Notes under the pieces: generated by a model | The model's input: only the letters and a program-made list of their open reading frames with translations | What the model was told of the DNA's origin: nothing | Database searches by the model: none | In this document: piece by piece, positions 54,621-64,000 of the stretch | How the letters are laid out: every line of letters begins with the position of its first letter | Position numbering within the stretch: the stretch's first letter is position 1 | Translations under genes and position numbers: made by a program | Assembly (NCBI RefSeq): GCF_001623075.1 | Contig: NZ_LMCF01000223.1 | Span: forward strand, 62,001 to 126,000 | Direction of reading: 5' to 3' | DNA: 64,000 nt | DNA from: Pseudovibrio sp. Ad37 | GTDB lineage: Bacteria > Pseudomonadota > Alphaproteobacteria > Rhizobiales > Stappiaceae

Positions 54621-57600
54621 TTATCCCTTAAAGGTAACAATCAGATCCTTCGCATCAAGCTGATCACCCGGAGCCACACAGACTTCGCTGATCTCACCGT
54701 CACGCTCGGCATGAACAGATGTTTCCATCTTCATTGCCTCAATGGAGACAAGCAGATCACCAGCTTTCACAGCCTGACCAGCTTTCACAGCTAGCGTGGA
54801 GATAACGCCCGGTACTGGTGCACCAATCTGAAGCTCATTGTCGTCATCAACTTTACGACGCGCAGGTGTGTTTGCAGCACTATGAGTGCGGTCGATAATA
54901 CGGATGTTCCGAGGCTGACCGTTCAGTTCAAAGAACACACGCTTTTCACCGTGCTCATCAGTTTCACCAATCGCAAGACAAGAGATAACCATTGTCTTAC
55001 CCGGCTCCAGCTCTGCCATAATCTCATCACCAACCTTCAAACCATAGAAGTAGGTTGGCGTTGGAAGCACGCTGGTCGGACCATATTTGTCCTGAGCCTT
55101 GGCAAACTCAGTGTAAACCTTCGGATACATGAGCATAGAGGACAGCTCTTGCTCAGAACCTTTGCGACCCAGAATACCTGTCAGCTCACTACGCTTGGCA
55201 TCCATGTCCTCAGCTTCAAGCAAAGAACCTGGACGAACCGTAATCGGCTCTTGCCCCTTCAGAACTTTCTTCTGCAACTCAACAGGCCAGCCGCCCGGAG
55301 GAATACCAAGGTCACCATGCATCATGTTGACAACGGATTCTGGGAAAGAGACTTCCTTGTTCGGGTCAATAACATCTTCCGGTGTAATACCCTGAGACAC
55401 CATCATCACCGCCATGTCACCGACAACTTTGGAACTTGGCGTCACCTTTACGATGTCACCAAACATCATGTTCACGTCCGCATAGGCTTTCGCCACTTCG
55501 TGCCAACGCATCTCAAGACCAAGCGAACGCGCCTGTTCTTTCAGGTTGGTGAACTGACCACCAGGCATCTCATGCAGATAAACTTCAGAAGCCCCAAAGC
55601 GCAGATCACTCTCAAATGCACGATACTGAGTACGAACTGCTTCCCAGTAGAAGGAAATCTGCTGAATACGATCTGTGTCCAGACCGCTATCGCGAGACGT
55701 TCCCTTCAGAGCTTCAACAACAGAGCCCATACACGGCTGAGATGTCAGACCTGATAGAGAATCCATCGCCAGATCAACAATGTCAGCACCGCTCTCAACA
55801 GCTGCCAAAACTGTAGAGGCTGCAATACCGGAGGTGTCATGGGTGTGGAAGTGGATCGGAATGTCGATCTCATCTTTCAGCGCCTTAATCAGAACCTTCG
55901 CAGCCTGCGGCTTCAACACACCGCCCATATCCTTAATACCAAGAATATGCGCACCCGCAGTTTCAAGCTCTTTCGCTAGGTTGACGTAGTACTTCAGATC
56001 ATACTTCGGACGTGCGCTGTTCAAAATGTCGCCAGTGTAGCAAAGCGCTGCTTCGCACAGCTTGCCTTGCTCCTGAACGGCATCCAGAGACACACGCATG
56101 TTCTCAACCCAGTTGAGGCAGTCAAACACACGGAACACATCAACACCAGACTCTGCAGCCTGACGCACGAAATGCTGAACAACGTTATCTGGATAGTTCG
56201 CGTAACCCACACCGTTGGATCCGCGAAGCAACATCTGCATTAGCAGGTTAGGTGCTTTCTCGCGGACAAGACGCAGACGCTCCCACGGATCTTCAGTTAG
56301 GAAGCGCATGGACACATCAAAGGTCGCGCCACCCCAGCATTCCAGAGAGAACAGCTCAGGCAAACCCTGCGCATAACTATCAGCAACCTGCGCCAAATCG
56401 TAGGTACGCATGCGTGTAGCAAGCAAAGATTGGTGCGCATCACGCATCGTCGTGTCGGTAACCAACACTTGCGGCTGAGCTTTTACCCACTTGGCAAACT
56501 CTTTAGGGCCAAGTTGCTCCAGCTTCTGACGCGTCCCATCCATTACTGGCAGCTTGAACTTCGGCGCCACAGGTGCCGGTGCATCAGCTGGTGGTTTCGG
56601 ACGTCCCTTTGTTTCAGGGTGGCCGTTTACAGTGACATCAGCAATGTAGTTCAGTAGTTTCGTCGCACGGTCAGCTGTTTTAATGTTCTCAAACAGCTCA
56701 GGCGTGTCATCAATAAAGCGCGTTGTATAAGAATTGTTTTGGAAGGACGCATGCCCAATGATCCGCTCAAGGAAAGTCAGGTTGGTCGCAACGCCGCGAA
56801 TACGGAATTCGCGCAGTGCACGATCCATACGTGCGCATACTTCCTCTGGTGTTGGTGCCCAGGCAGTCACTTTCTCAAGCAGTGGATCATAGAAGCGGGT
56901 GATCACCGCACCGGCATAAGCCGTGCCACCATCAAGACGGATACCAAATCCGGTCGCACCACGATAAGCGCTCAGGCGACCATAATCTGGAATGAAGTTG
57001 TGCTCAGGATCTTCCGTCGTAATACGACACTGAAGCGCATGACCATTCAACTCAATCGCGTTCTGCTCAGGAACACCGGTAACCGTTTTATCACCAATGC
57101 GGCCACCTTCTGCAATGCGGATCTGCGCGCGAACCACATCAATGCCGGTAACTTCTTCAGTAACGGTATGCTCTACCTGAATACGTGGGTTCACTTCAAT
57201 GAAGTAAACCTTGCCGGTATCCGCATCCATCAGGAACTCAACGGTGCCCGCACCGCAATAATCCACTTCACGGCCAATTTTCAGACCGTATTCGCAAAGC
57301 TCGCGACGTTTTTCTTCATCAAGATATGGTGCAGGCGCACGCTCAACCACTTTTTGATGGCGGCGCTGAATAGAACAATCGCGTTCAAACAGATGTACGA
57401 GATTGCCATGCTGATCACCAAGGATCTGAACTTCAACGTGACGGGCGCGCTCAACAAGCTTCTCGAGGTAAACCTCATCCTTACCGAAGGCAGCTCTCGC
57501 TTCACGTTTCGCTTCGACAACTTCGCGAAGAAGCGTCTCTTCATCACGAATAACACGCATGCCGCGGCCACCACCGCCCCATGATGCCTTGAGCATCACC

Positions 57601-58070
57601 GGATAGCCGATCTGCAAAGCAAGACGCTTCACTTCTTCCATGTCTTCAGGAAGCGGATCCGTCGCAGGCATGACAGGAACACCAGCTTTAATCGCCAGTT
57701 CACGCGCAGCTACTTTGTTACCCAAGCGGCGCATTGTATCTGGCGATGGGCCGATAAAGATAATGCCGCTCTCAGCGCATGCCTCAGCAAACTCTGGACT
57801 TTCGGAAAGGAAACCATAACCCGGATGGATTGCATCAACGCGCTGCTCTTTCGCGACGCGGATAATCTCGTCGATAGACAAGTAGGCCTCAATTGGGCCC
57901 AGGCCTTTACCAACCTGATATGCTTCATCAGCCTTAAAGCGATGCAGAGCTAGCTTGTCTTCTTCGGCAAAGACAGCAACTGTCTGGAGACCAAGTTCGT
58001 TCGCAGCTCGAAAAACTCGAATTGCAATCTCTGAGCGGTTAGCAACCAATATTCGTTGAATAGCCAAAGT
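54621..58070 (-). CDS. pyc: Pyruvate carboxylase
   Basis: An about 1149-residue biotin enzyme that carboxylates pyruvate to oxaloacetate to refill the TCA cycle. Domains in order: biotin carboxylase with ATP-grasp (about 1-455, KAGVPVMPATDPL and the MLKASWGGGGRGMRVI loop), carboxyltransferase HMGL-like domain (about 530-800, TDTTMRDAHQSLLATRMRT), then PC/OADA and a C-terminal biotinyl domain with the biotin lysine in SIEAMKMETSVHA. The length is normal for full pyc. The start is a TTG at 58070 with GGGGGACC upstream, giving LAIQRILVANRSEIA; other in-frame starts further up have no ribosome site. Confidence 0.94.
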   Translation of the reverse strand, partial: TLAIQRILVANRSEIAIRVFRAANELGLQTVAVFAEEDKLALHRFKADEAYQVGKGLGPIEAYLSIDEIIRVAKEQRVDAIHPGYGFLSESPEFAEACAESGIIFIGPSPDTMRRLGNKVAARELAIKAGVPVMPATDPLPEDMEEVKRLALQIGYPVMLKASWGGGGRGMRVIRDEETLLREVVEAKREARAAFGKDEVYLEKLVERARHVEVQILGDQHGNLVHLFERDCSIQRRHQKVVERAPAPYLDEEKRRELCEYGLKIGREVDYCGAGTVEFLMDADTGKVYFIEVNPRIQVEHTVTEEVTGIDVVRAQIRIAEGGRIGDKTVTGVPEQNAIELNGHALQCRITTEDPEHNFIPDYGRLSAYRGATGFGIRLDGGTAYAGAVITRFYDPLLEKVTAWAPTPEEVCARMDRALREFRIRGVATNLTFLERIIGHASFQNNSYTTRFIDDTPELFENIKTADRATKLLNYIADVTVNGHPETKGRPKPPADAPAPVAPKFKLPVMDGTRQKLEQLGPKEFAKWVKAQPQVLVTDTTMRDAHQSLLATRMRTYDLAQVADSYAQGLPELFSLECWGGATFDVSMRFLTEDPWERLRLVREKAPNLLMQMLLRGSNGVGYANYPDNVVQHFVRQAAESGVDVFRVFDCLNWVENMRVSLDAVQEQGKLCEAALCYTGDILNSARPKYDLKYYVNLAKELETAGAHILGIKDMGGVLKPQAAKVLIKALKDEIDIPIHFHTHDTSGIAASTVLAAVESGADIVDLAMDSLSGLTSQPCMGSVVEALKGTSRDSGLDTDRIQQISFYWEAVRTQYRAFESDLRFGASEVYLHEMPGGQFTNLKEQARSLGLEMRWHEVAKAYADVNMMFGDIVKVTPSSKVVGDMAVMMVSQGITPEDVIDPNKEVSFPESVVNMMHGDLGIPPGGWPVELQKKVLKGQEPITVRPGSLLEAEDMDAKRSELTGILGRKGSEQELSSMLMYPKVYTEFAKAQDKYGPTSVLPTPTYFYGLKVGDEIMAELEPGKTMVISCLAIGETDEHGEKRVFFELNGQPRNIRIIDRTHSAANTPARRKVDDDNELQIGAPVPGVISTLAVKAGQAVKAGDLLVSIEAMKMETSVHAERDGEISEVCVAPGDQLDAKDLIVTFKG

Positions 58071-58406
58071 AGGTCCCCCAGTCTCTATGTATTTTGGGGC
58101 TTTATAGTCGAGCAAATCCCTCTATGGAAAGATTAATTTATAGTCACTTGAGCCATTACTATATTTAGCGGGTCACAAAACATTAAGAAACGGGGAAATT
58201 CTAAGGAATTTATCGTACAATTGAGAAAAACTAAACACGTAAAAATATATACACAAACACCGTAAATTTTGACTTCTATAATATATCTCACAGAAAATTT
58301 TCTACTTTTACGACTAAAGGTGCAACTTTTATCCGATCGCTCATGTGCAAACAGCAGGATTCGCGATACGAACCCTGCCGAGAGCATAGATAGGTGTCAT
58401 TTTGGC
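58071..58406. other. AT-rich gap between pyc and the LuxR gene
   Basis: About 336 bases that are clearly richer in A/T than the neighbours, especially 58131-58330. I see no supported gene or terminator hairpin. It must contain the pyc promoter, since the gene before it on the minus strand is the LuxR regulator. Confidence 0.45.
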
Positions 58407-59126
58407 TTAACGAATTAGGCCTAGCCGGAAACCCTCGGCCACCGCATGTGTTCTGTTTGCAGCATGCAGTTTTCTGGCAGCGGAAGCTAGGTACCAATCT
58501 GCCGTATGCTGAGAGATACTCAGGATCTGACTAATCTCCCAACTTGTCTTACCAGCAGCAGACCATTTCAGGCATTCAAGTTCCCGAGGCGTAAGGCGAT
58601 GGCGAGGACGACTGGTATTAGCACCAATCAACTCCCGCACCTTATTGCTCGAATAAATGCCAACGAGATGAAGAACACTGATTTCGCGTTCATTCAGACG
58701 TACTTCCGGCCCACCAAAGATCAACATGCCTTGATATCCTTGAAGGCCATGCACTGGCACGCAGACGCCGTCGTACATTCCATAGTCACGCGCTTCAGAC
58801 AGAACTTGCTGTGCAGCGGCAGTAATATTGCGATCACGAGCAACGCTTGACCATAAGAATGGGCGACTTGCGGTGCGCGCCTTCGCAACAATCGGATCGT
58901 TTTGTACGTAATCACGGTCGAGATAACGTTGTTGCCACTCAGGGCGCCAACCACTCAACATAATAGACCCATCAAAGGATGCGCCAGCTTCGGGGATCGC
59001 AGCGAGACAGAAGCTTGTAAAGCCAAAAGACTGGCCAAGTTCAGCAATGCGCTTAGAAACACCTTCGGATGTTTCTTCATTATTAATAGATTCAACAAAT
59101 TCTAGTGCAGCAGTCAACGGATTCAT
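58407..59126 (-). CDS. LuxR-family regulator with autoinducer-binding domain (LuxR solo)
   Basis: A 239-residue quorum-sensing type regulator. The autoinducer-binding domain (about 15-160) keeps the six conserved positions of AHL receptors: Trp and Tyr in PEWQQRYLDRDY, Asp-Pro in QNDPIV, Trp in RPFLWSS, and Gly in YGMYDGVCVPVHG. The C-terminal LuxR HTH (about 175-235) is LTPRELECLKWSAAGKTSWEISQILSISQHTADWYLASAARKL. No luxI-type synthase is in the window, so it is a solo and may listen to own, neighbours' or host signals. Start is ATG 59126 behind AGGGG; a GTG three codons earlier is less likely. Confidence 0.88.
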   Translation of the reverse strand: MNPLTAALEFVESINNEETSEGVSKRIAELGQSFGFTSFCLAAIPEAGASFDGSIMLSGWRPEWQQRYLDRDYVQNDPIVAKARTASRPFLWSSVARDRNITAAAQQVLSEARDYGMYDGVCVPVHGLQGYQGMLIFGGPEVRLNEREISVLHLVGIYSSNKVRELIGANTSRPRHRLTPRELECLKWSAAGKTSWEISQILSISQHTADWYLASAARKLHAANRTHAVAEGFRLGLIR

Positions 59127-60085
59127 TTTATACACCCCTACATATTATGCCTCCAACAACCTTACTCTACGCAATATCCACTCAATATAGAAGGTGTATC
59201 TATCACCCATCTTCTATTCGAGGCTCATTGTTTTCATATTGGGAAAGAAATCTATTCAATTTAACTTCTATACCAATAGAATTACGTCCATATATATTGA
59301 CATTGTTAAATTGCACTATGTCTTTTTCGAAAAGCTCTGAAGGAAAAACTTTAAACTTAAAGATCGAATTAGTATTTCTTTGGAAAAAGCTATTGTTAGG
59401 AGCGGGTTAATAAAACGTTAACCTTAGATTGCGCACCCACCAATACGGATGCGTATGTAATATAGGAAAAATATTCCAGCAATTAGCAAGGTATCCCAGT
59501 TAGATTCCGTGTTTCTTTTCATTCTACATAGATGCAAAAAACTTAACGATACGGCTGAGGGGAAAGCGGGGATAACTCCTCCCCGATGAAACTCACTGGT
59601 TAAAACAGAAGTGGCAACAAGCCTCATCCAACACTTATCCGCGGCATGTCTGGGGGCAATTAGAACTGGCAAAATTTATGCTAATACAAGACATTTACTA
59701 ATGAAATCGGCTAGTAACAATGGCGAATGTGTTACACATAACCCGCAAAACTTCAGGCTTCTTGTAACCATTTAACACGATGTAACCTACCCAAAACGGC
59801 ATATACTGCACGTTATAGTCATGCATCTTATTCAGCGAAACCAGCAGGCAGATAATCACGTATACGCAAAAAACCCTTTTATACCGGTATGAAACTGAAA
59901 CTTCATTCCAGCACTCATCATCAGCATTTTTCGTCTTTATTCATTCCAGAGCTTTACAGCGATTTTCTCTGCCATATAAATGCCACTTCATTGGGTGAGG
60001 CACCGCACGGGCATTTTCAGTATCCCAGCCGAAGAATTGGGTACCGAGATACGTTTGGCCATAGACTACGGAATTGCACTTCTAG
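59127..60085. other. Long AT-rich non-coding stretch upstream of LuxR and the helicase
   Basis: About 960 bases without a supportable gene. Short frames at 59105-59410, 59424-59672 and 59889-60089 lack ribosome sites and homology-like composition. A GGTTAA/TTAACC dyad at 59405-59423 is the only structure noted. The stretch should contain the promoter of luxR (minus) and that of the helicase (plus), and it may hold an RNA gene that I cannot identify by eye. Confidence 0.5.
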
Positions 60086-63031
60086 ATGAACAAGAACACG
60101 CTGCACCGAACAACAAGATCACGGTCTGTCACTGCGATTTTGGGGCCAACGAATACTGGTAAGACGCATCTGGCTATCGAGCGGATGAGCGCATACTCGT
60201 CTGGCCTTATCGGATTACCACTCCGTCTGCTGGCCAGAGAAGTCTACGGGCGTCTTGTAGAGAAGAAGGGACCAGATCTTGTCGCGCTGATTACAGGTGA
60301 AGAAAAGATCATCCCGAAGAACCCACGCTTCTGGGTTTCTACTGTAGAGGCAATGCCAAAAGATCTCGACGTGGACTTCGTCGCCATTGATGAAGTGCAG
60401 CTGGCTGGCGATCTGGAACGTGGCCATGTCTTCACCGACCGCATCCTGCATTTGCGTGGCAGAGAGGAAACTCTGCTGCTTGGCTCCTCGACAATACGCC
60501 CCCTGCTCGAAAAGCTGATGCCGGGTCTGAATGTGATCACGCGACCGCGCATGTCCATTCTGACATACGCAGGGTCTAAAAAGATCACCCGCCTCCCGCG
60601 TCGCTCTGCAATCGTCGCCTTCTCTTCCGATGAAGTGTACGCCATCGCAGAACTCATCCGCCGTCAGCGCGGCGGTGCAGCAGTTGTCCTCGGCTCCCTT
60701 TCTCCAAGAACGCGCAATGCACAGGTTGACCTGTTCCAGAACGGCGACGTTGACTGGCTCATTGCCACCGACGCTGTAGGTATGGGTCTGAACCTGGATG
60801 TAGACCACATCGCGTTTGCCGGGCACCGCAAGTTTGATGGCTATCAGTACCGCCAGTTGACCCCGTCAGAGACCGGCCAGATCGCCGGACGAGCAGGCCG
60901 ACACCTGCGAGATGGTACTTTTGGTGTAACGGGCCGGGTCCCCGGTTTTGACGACGAACTTGTCTATCAACTCGAATCTCACGAGTTTGAGCCCCTCAAA
61001 GTGCTGCAATGGCGCAACCCAAATCTCGATTTTTCCTCGATTCGCGCACTTTTGCGCAGTTTGGAGCATTCTCCGCGAGAAGAGGGCTTGACCAAAGCCC
61101 CTCCGGCGGAGGATATCGGTGTTCTCGAACTTGCCAATCGTGACAGGGACATTCTTTCCCTCGCGACGACGCAAGAAAGAGTTTCATTACTGTGGGATAC
61201 CTGTCAGGTTCCAGACTATCGCAAGATAGCTCCGGCAAACCATGCAGATCTCGTAACAGGGATTTATTCCCATCTGATCCGGGATGGAGCCATTCCGGAT
61301 GATTGGTTTAACAGTCAGATAAAACTGGCAGACAAAACCGATGGGGATATAGACACACTGGCGAACCGGATAGCACATATCCGTACGTGGACCTTTGTGG
61401 CAAACCGTGCCGACTGGCTGAACGACCCTGCTCATTGGCAGGAAGTGACGCGCGGCATAGAAGATCGATTATCAGATGCCCTTCACGAACGGCTTACACA
61501 GCGGTTTGTGGATCGGCGAACCAGCGTATTGATGCGACGTCTGAGAGAGAACAAAATGCTCGAAGCGGAGATCACCGCAACCGGAGATGTCCTTGTAGAA
61601 GGACAGCACATTGGCCAGCTTCACGGCTTCCGCTTTGCTCCGGATGCAACGGCAGAAGGACAGGAAGAAAAAGCTGTCCGTGCTGCGGCCCAAAAAGCAC
61701 TAGCTAGCGAGATTGAAAACCGTGCAGAACGGTTATCCCGCGCGCCCAACGAAGAGTTCATCCTCTCCGCAGACGGCACATTAAGATGGCAGGGTGAATC
61801 TATCGCCCGCCTGATAGCTGGTGAACAGACCCTGCGCCCATCCCTGATCATTCTTGCTGATGAGCAGTTGACGGGACCTGCACGCGATATGGTGCAGGAG
61901 CGCCTTGATCTATGGATCAAGACACACATCGAAACACTCCTGAAGCCGCTTTTCGACCTGGAACAGGGCGAAGAGATCGAAGGCATCGCTCGTGGCGTGG
62001 CATACCGCCTGACCGAGAGCCTTGGTATCCTTGAGCGTCAGGAAATTTCAGATGACATCCGTCAGCTCGACCAGCAGATGCGCGGCTCACTCCGCAAGCT
62101 CGGTGTTCGCTTTGGCGCCTATCACATCTATGTCCCTGCTCTTCTGAAACCAGCACCAAGCCAGCTGCTCGCACAGCTCTGGGCGCTGAAAGAAGGCAAA
62201 GGCGAGATCAAAGGCCTGACTGAACTTCCTCAGCTGTCCGCATCTGGCCGTACGTCCGTTCCAGTAGATCCGGAGATCGAAGGCGCACTGTATCGCGTCG
62301 TAGGCTTCCGCGTTTGTGGTCCACGTGCTGTACGCGTCGATATTCTGGAGCGCCTGGCAGACATCATCCGTCCGCTGGTAGCCTGGAAACCTCTGGAAGA
62401 GGGTGTGGAACCCCCAGAAGGTGCACTGACAGAAGGCGGCGCATTCACCGTCACTGTTTCCATGACCTCCCTGCTCGGCTGTGCAGGCGAAGACTTCACA
62501 AACATCCTGAAGTCTCTCGGTTACCGTCTGGAAACACGCGAAGAACAGCGCCCTGTCGCCAAAAAGCCTGAAGCTCCAGTTGAAACACCTGAAGGTGCGG
62601 AAGCGGAACAGGTTGAAGGCGAAACTGCAGCACCGGTAGCAGAAGAACCTGCAACCGAAGAGACCCCAGCTGAACCAGTAGAAGAAACAGCACCTGCTGA
62701 AGCTTCTGAAGAAGAAGCTGCCGAGCCAGAGATGGAAACAGTTACTGTTGAAATCTGGCGCCCGGGTCGTTTCGGTGGACGTCGCAACAACAACGAACGT
62801 CAGCGCAATACACGCAGTGGCAACGAACGTCGTGGCGGTCCTCGCAGCAACAACGCTCAGCAGCGTCGCAATCCTGGTAAGCCTGGCGGTAAAGGCCGTG
62901 GCTTTAGCAAAGACCAGAACCGCGGCCAGCAAGGCAAGCCTGCTCCTCGCAAAGACAAGCCGTTGGATCCGGATTCTCCGTTTGCAGCACTGATGTCCTT
63001 GAAACAGAACTTGGAAAAGGGCGACAAATAG
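60086..63031 (+). CDS. Suv3-like superfamily 2 RNA/DNA helicase
   Basis: A 981-residue helicase of the Suv3/MgpS class widespread in alphaproteobacteria. Motif I is GPTNTGKTHLAIERM (about 20-34); the DEVQ box AIDEVQLAGD replaces DEAD; motif III-like LGSSTIRPLL and motif VI TGQIAGRAGRHLRDGTFG follow. A long middle region has no named domain. The end (about 830-905) is Glu/Ala/Pro-rich and the last 70 residues are Arg/Gly/Asn-rich (RFGGRRNNNERQRNTR), an RNA-binding-type tail. A stop codon lies directly before the ATG, so the start is fixed, though the ribosome site is weak. Confidence 0.87.
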   Translation: MNKNTLHRTTRSRSVTAILGPTNTGKTHLAIERMSAYSSGLIGLPLRLLAREVYGRLVEKKGPDLVALITGEEKIIPKNPRFWVSTVEAMPKDLDVDFVAIDEVQLAGDLERGHVFTDRILHLRGREETLLLGSSTIRPLLEKLMPGLNVITRPRMSILTYAGSKKITRLPRRSAIVAFSSDEVYAIAELIRRQRGGAAVVLGSLSPRTRNAQVDLFQNGDVDWLIATDAVGMGLNLDVDHIAFAGHRKFDGYQYRQLTPSETGQIAGRAGRHLRDGTFGVTGRVPGFDDELVYQLESHEFEPLKVLQWRNPNLDFSSIRALLRSLEHSPREEGLTKAPPAEDIGVLELANRDRDILSLATTQERVSLLWDTCQVPDYRKIAPANHADLVTGIYSHLIRDGAIPDDWFNSQIKLADKTDGDIDTLANRIAHIRTWTFVANRADWLNDPAHWQEVTRGIEDRLSDALHERLTQRFVDRRTSVLMRRLRENKMLEAEITATGDVLVEGQHIGQLHGFRFAPDATAEGQEEKAVRAAAQKALASEIENRAERLSRAPNEEFILSADGTLRWQGESIARLIAGEQTLRPSLIILADEQLTGPARDMVQERLDLWIKTHIETLLKPLFDLEQGEEIEGIARGVAYRLTESLGILERQEISDDIRQLDQQMRGSLRKLGVRFGAYHIYVPALLKPAPSQLLAQLWALKEGKGEIKGLTELPQLSASGRTSVPVDPEIEGALYRVVGFRVCGPRAVRVDILERLADIIRPLVAWKPLEEGVEPPEGALTEGGAFTVTVSMTSLLGCAGEDFTNILKSLGYRLETREEQRPVAKKPEAPVETPEGAEAEQVEGETAAPVAEEPATEETPAEPVEETAPAEASEEEAAEPEMETVTVEIWRPGRFGGRRNNNERQRNTRSGNERRGGPRSNNAQQRRNPGKPGGKGRGFSKDQNRGQQGKPAPRKDKPLDPDSPFAALMSLKQNLEKGDK

Positions 63032-63053
63032 TCGCCCCATCGGGCTAACTGAT

Positions 63054-63455
63054 ATGGCAACACCAGAAGCACAAGAGTCTCTTCGCATCGACAAATGGCT
63101 CTGGTATGCCCGCATAACAAAATCTCGGACACTGGCACAAAAGCTGGCAGTGTCCGGGCATGTTAGATTGAACAAAGATAAGATTGCGGCAGCCAAAATA
63201 GCTGTAAAGCCCGGTGATGTACTGACGATCACAATGCCGCGACGTCTTTTGATCCTTAAAGTGTTAAAACTAGGCGCCCGGCGAGGTCCTGCCCCTGAAG
63301 CACAGTTGCTTTATGAGGACATGTCCCCTCCTCCACCGCCCAAGGAAACACAGGTCCAGGTTGCCAAGCGCGAGGCCGGTGCAGGACGCCCAACGAAACG
63401 AGATCGACGCCAAATCGCCCGGATTCGGGGCTTCAACGAAATTGATCCTTTTTAG
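63054..63455 (+). CDS. S4-domain RNA-binding protein (Hsp15/HslR-like)
   Basis: A 133-residue protein with an S4 RNA-binding domain at about 9-70 (LRIDKWLWYARITKSRTLAQKLAVSGHVRLNKDKI). It resembles heat-shock protein 15, which binds stalled 50S subunits with a nascent chain. The C-terminal part is basic (VAKREAGAGRPTKRDRRQIARI). It follows the helicase by 22 bases and probably shares its transcript. Confidence 0.85.
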   Translation: MATPEAQESLRIDKWLWYARITKSRTLAQKLAVSGHVRLNKDKIAAAKIAVKPGDVLTITMPRRLLILKVLKLGARRGPAPEAQLLYEDMSPPPPPKETQVQVAKREAGAGRPTKRDRRQIARIRGFNEIDPF

Positions 63456-63641
63456 CGACCACTTTAGGCAAATTTTGCCCCAATATTGCAATCTCTTCGC
63501 CTATGACAGCGCTTGCACTACCCACTGAAAACCGGTAGCAAAGAGCACAAGTTTAAAGGACGAGAAAATCGTCAGGGCCACGAGAGCCCGTGCCGTTTGT
63601 CTTCAGACAAATTTGCAGCGCCAGAGACTAAGAGGATTGCG

Positions 63642-63980
63642 ATGACATACGTCGTCACAGACAATTGCATCAAATGCAAATACACCGACTGTGTTGAAGT
63701 TTGCCCGGTCGATTGCTTTTACGAAGGCGAGAATATGCTCGTCATTCATCCAGACGAATGTATCGATTGCGGTGTGTGTGAACCGGAATGTCCAGCAGAT
63801 GCAATTCTCCCAGATACTGAGCCTGGCTTGGAAAAGTGGGTTGAGCTTAATGCTGAGTACGCAGAAAAGTGGCCGAATCTGACCGTTAAGAAAGATCAGC
63901 TTCCAGAAGCTGCTGAGTTTGATGGTGTTGCAGAAAAACTCGAAAAGTATTTCTCCGATAAGCCAGGCACTGGCGACTAG
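63642..63980 (+). CDS. fdxA: 7-Fe ferredoxin FdxA
   Basis: A 112-residue cytoplasmic ferredoxin with a [3Fe-4S] and a [4Fe-4S] cluster. The cysteines are in [21 protein letters not shown] (8-28) and [16 protein letters not shown] (about 39-54), the FdxA pattern. AAGAGGATTG is placed just before ATG; the longer frame from 63513 has no ribosome site. The C-terminal tail of about 50 residues is normal for this group. In alphaproteobacteria it commonly follows the S4 protein, with carD next; the window ends 20 bases after its stop. Confidence 0.93.
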   Translation: MTYVVTDNCIKCKYTDCVEVCPVDCFYEGENMLVIHPDECIDCGVCEPECPADAILPDTEPGLEKWVELNAEYAEKWPNLTVKKDQLPEAAEFDGVAEKLEKYFSDKPGTGD

Positions 63981-64000
63981 AGCGCATTCCGTTTGATTGG

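Noticed and set aside
59405-59423. GGTTAA/TTAACC dyad as a lux box
   Set aside because: The arms are short and do not match the usual lux-box pattern; a direct link to the LuxR solo cannot be claimed.
59105-59672. Short frames in the gap upstream of luxR
   Set aside because: No ribosome sites, unlikely composition, AT-rich DNA; not supportable as genes.
62087-63232. 381-codon open frame opposite the helicase
   Set aside because: Antisense of the low-complexity Glu/Ala and Arg/Gly tail; the apparent protein is a Phe/Cys-rich artefact.

Overview
The window is a chromosomal segment of a moderately GC-rich alphaproteobacterium. A FAD-independent C-P lyase operon, a 7-Fe ferredoxin after an Hsp15-like S4 protein, a Suv3-type helicase, pyruvate carboxylase, isoquinoline-oxidoreductase-type molybdoenzyme genes and many LysR/GntR/TetR regulators are typical of marine Hyphomicrobiales/Rhodobacterales. 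The gene set and about 50% GC look most like Pseudovibrio or a close Stappiaceae relative, but this is inference. I see no tRNA, rRNA, IS element, prophage or CRISPR array.

Layout. 1-700 holds no recognisable gene. 0.7-9.7 kb carries a DUF1007-NicO nickel/cobalt transporter, an amino-acid dehydrogenase, a LysR regulator, a cobW-WD40-DUF2937 operon, a small membrane protein, an aminotransferase and a secreted Inh-like inhibitor. 9.7-17.4 kb is a mosaic of single genes: LacI, DinB, MarR, an ABC ATPase without its partners, a secreted protein with a clan-CD-like His/Cys dyad, a creatininase-family hydrolase, a radical SAM gene broken in a C8 tract, and an ArsC/Spx-family reductase. 17.7-23.1 kb is a complete peptide-type ABC importer (binding protein, two permeases, fused double ATPase). 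23.1-24.5 kb is a TetR plus exported VOC-protein cassette bracketed by two near-identical terminators. 24.7-30.2 kb holds a secreted protein, an EEP-family phosphoesterase, a methyltransferase, two LysR regulators and an atypical serine hydroxymethyltransferase. 30.4-36.7 kb holds copA, an orphan TRAP binding protein with a FadR-type GntR, and a CYTH-CHAD protein.

36.7-45.5 kb is the phosphonate C-P lyase locus: phnF divergent from phnGHIJKL, a hexapeptide acyltransferase, a DUF1045 2H-phosphoesterase, phnM and phnN, with overlapping or closely spaced reading frames. The phosphonate importer genes phnCDE and phnP are not in the window. The encoded enzymes would turn alkylphosphonates into a ribosyl phosphonate, cleave the C-P bond and recycle the ribose phosphate. 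A palindrome between phnF and phnG is the likely PhnF operator.

45.5-49.0 kb is a TetR regulator divergent from iorAB. 49.0-54.3 kb holds an AsmA-family protein, a TerB-like protein, a glutamine amidotransferase and a SatP-type acetate transporter. 54.6-58.1 kb is pyruvate carboxylase, followed by a LuxR solo without a LuxI partner and about 960 bp of AT-rich non-coding DNA. The window ends with the helicase, the S4 protein and fdxA.
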